The notes under the pieces: generated by a model
Told to the model about the DNA's origin: nothing
Seen by the model: the letters and a program-made list of their open reading frames with translations, nothing else
Databases searched by the model: none
NCBI GenBank assembly: GCA_003557825.1
Contig: PWNM01000585.1
Coordinates: 1-6,720, forward strand
Reading direction: 5' to 3'
From: Candidatus Hydrogenedentota bacterium
Lineage (GTDB): Bacteria; Hydrogenedentota; Hydrogenedentia; Hydrogenedentales; SLHB01
DNA length: 6,720 bases
In this document: positions 6,179 to 6,720 of the stretch, one piece after another
Numbering within the stretch: the stretch's first letter is position 1
Layout: the number at the start of each line of letters is the position of its first letter
Position numbers and translations under genes: made by a program

Positions 6179-6189
6179 GTTTCAATCCA

Positions 6190-6208
6190 CGTTCCCGCAC
6201 AGGGAGCG
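6190..6208. repeat. Second small hairpin behind the terminator
   Basis: CGTTCCC (6190-6196) and GGGAGCG (6202-6208) pair over 7 bp with one G-U and a 5-nt loop. A further 4-bp CGCC/GGCG hairpin follows at 6210-6222. The cluster could act as a back-up terminator or just reflect GC-rich sequence. Confidence 0.3.
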
Positions 6209-6222
6209 ACGCCGGAATGGCG

Positions 6223-6618
6223 CGACATCGGTTCCTACTCCAAAGTTTCGTAACCATCCGGTGAAGGCCCACATACGCCCTGAGGAATCCGACCCCAGCA
6301 CAACGACACCCCCACTGACCTAGTAAGGCTCGCAGCGTCTACTGTGCGCAGCCCTTGGCTATGGCTTGCCCATCGAATGACCCGGCTCCCAGCTTGACCT
6401 CCTCGACAGGCCCTTCCAATCAAAACGAGCATGTTTCAAAACAGAGAGACCATGTTTCAAGACATGATGGCTATGCTCGAAGAAAGAAACACGCTGTCAG
6501 GTGTCAGGTACCCGAGGGCCTTCGACATGGCCCGCTCCACTTGCTGCCTTCGACCGGCTCCAAAGAGGCCCAAATCGAAACATATTTGACCAGTATTTGA
6601 GCAATGGAACATCGAGAC
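6223..6618. other. Intergenic region with short repeats, no convincing gene
   Basis: About 400 nt lie between the terminator cluster and the tRNA terminator. Visible elements are: CATGTTTCAA twice (6430-6439 and 6451-6460); inverted repeat CGAGCAT/ATGCTCG (6426-6432, 6473-6479); tandem TGTCAGG (6495-6501, 6502-6508) followed by TACC; and TATTTGA twice (6583-6589, 6594-6600). A 52-codon frame at 6431-6589 begins MFQNRETMFQDMMAMLEERN and then turns Pro/Arg/Lys-rich. It lacks a ribosome site and may be chance or a relic. Confidence 0.5.
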
Positions 6619-6660
6619 AGAAAGACGCCACAAGGGCTGATTTTGTAACCCCTTGCGGCA
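6619..6660 (-). terminator. Intrinsic terminator of the minus-strand tRNA
   Basis: On the minus strand, GCCGCAAGGG (from 6659 downward) pairs with CCCTTGTGGC (ending at 6627). This is a 10-bp stem with one G-U and a 13-nt loop, followed by GTCTTTCTG. The hairpin begins about 13 nt after the tRNA 3' end, the usual spacing. On the plus strand the G-U becomes an A-C mismatch and no T-run follows, so it acts for the minus strand. Confidence 0.65.
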
Positions 6661-6672
6661 TAGTAGTTTAAA

Positions 6673-6720
6673 TGGCGCGCCCGGTGGGATTCGAACCCAC
6701 GACCTACGGCTTAGAAGGCC
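6673..6720 (-). tRNA. tRNA-Arg (anticodon TCT), 3' part; 5' end outside window
   Basis: The reverse complement reads GGC-CTTCTAA-GCCGT, an anticodon arm with anticodon TCT (bases 6713-6715, plus strand AGA). A short variable loop GTAGGTC follows, then the T arm GTGGG-TTCGAAT-CCCAC, acceptor strand CGGGCGC, discriminator G and an encoded CCA (6673-6675). It decodes AGA arginine codons. The window cuts it at about tRNA position 29, so the D arm and 5' acceptor strand are not visible. Confidence 0.93.

Noticed and set aside
6355..6600. 81-residue plus-strand open frame
   Set aside because: No ribosome site, basic low-complexity composition, and overlapped by another weak frame; it stops just before the tRNA terminator.

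Overview
The window is bacterial DNA of moderately high GC. One very large interrupted gene for a secreted, surface-anchored repeat protein dominates it. The combination of GLUG repeats, a long array of ~80-residue modules with a W-R-R core, divergent InlB-type repeats and a C-terminal Pro/hydrophobic/Arg anchor recalls large surface proteins of environmental bacteria such as Hydrogenedentes, Planctomycetes, Verrucomicrobia or Lentisphaerae. That placement is from memory of protein style and is low confidence.

Layout, left to right. Positions 1-111 hold the last 36 codons of an unrecognised gene, followed by a strong GC-rich hairpin (142-171). Positions 172-397 show nothing I can support. A near-consensus sigma-70 promoter (398-426; 17-bp spacer, perfect TATAAT) sits about 125 bp before the start of the big gene, which has a leader of roughly 120 nt with several inverted repeats. 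The big reading frame runs 553-6123. It encodes a signal peptide, a GLUG-type beta-helix domain, four ~80-aa modules, three ~71-aa InlB-like modules, seven more ~80-aa modules, a C-terminal beta-rich domain and a hydrophobic/Arg-rich tail. One in-frame TGA at 904-906 interrupts it, at a position where the GLUG family normally has glycine. The two halves share a frame, so this is a nonsense substitution (or a sequence error), not a frameshift. A 14-bp perfect hairpin follows the stop codon. After it come about 440 nt with no convincing gene. The window ends in the 3' part of a tRNA-Arg(TCT) gene on the minus strand, with its own terminator hairpin.

The most interesting signal is the internal structure of the repeat array. 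The ~80-aa modules fall into three subtypes (called A, B and C here) in the order C-A-B-C / B-C-A-B-C-A-B. Equivalent modules are exactly 720 bp apart. The three InlB-like modules sit precisely where one A module is missing. This suggests growth by duplication of a three-module (240-aa) block and replacement of one module by a foreign domain cassette. Apart from the repeat protein there is no operon, mobile element, CRISPR array or multi-gene system in the window.
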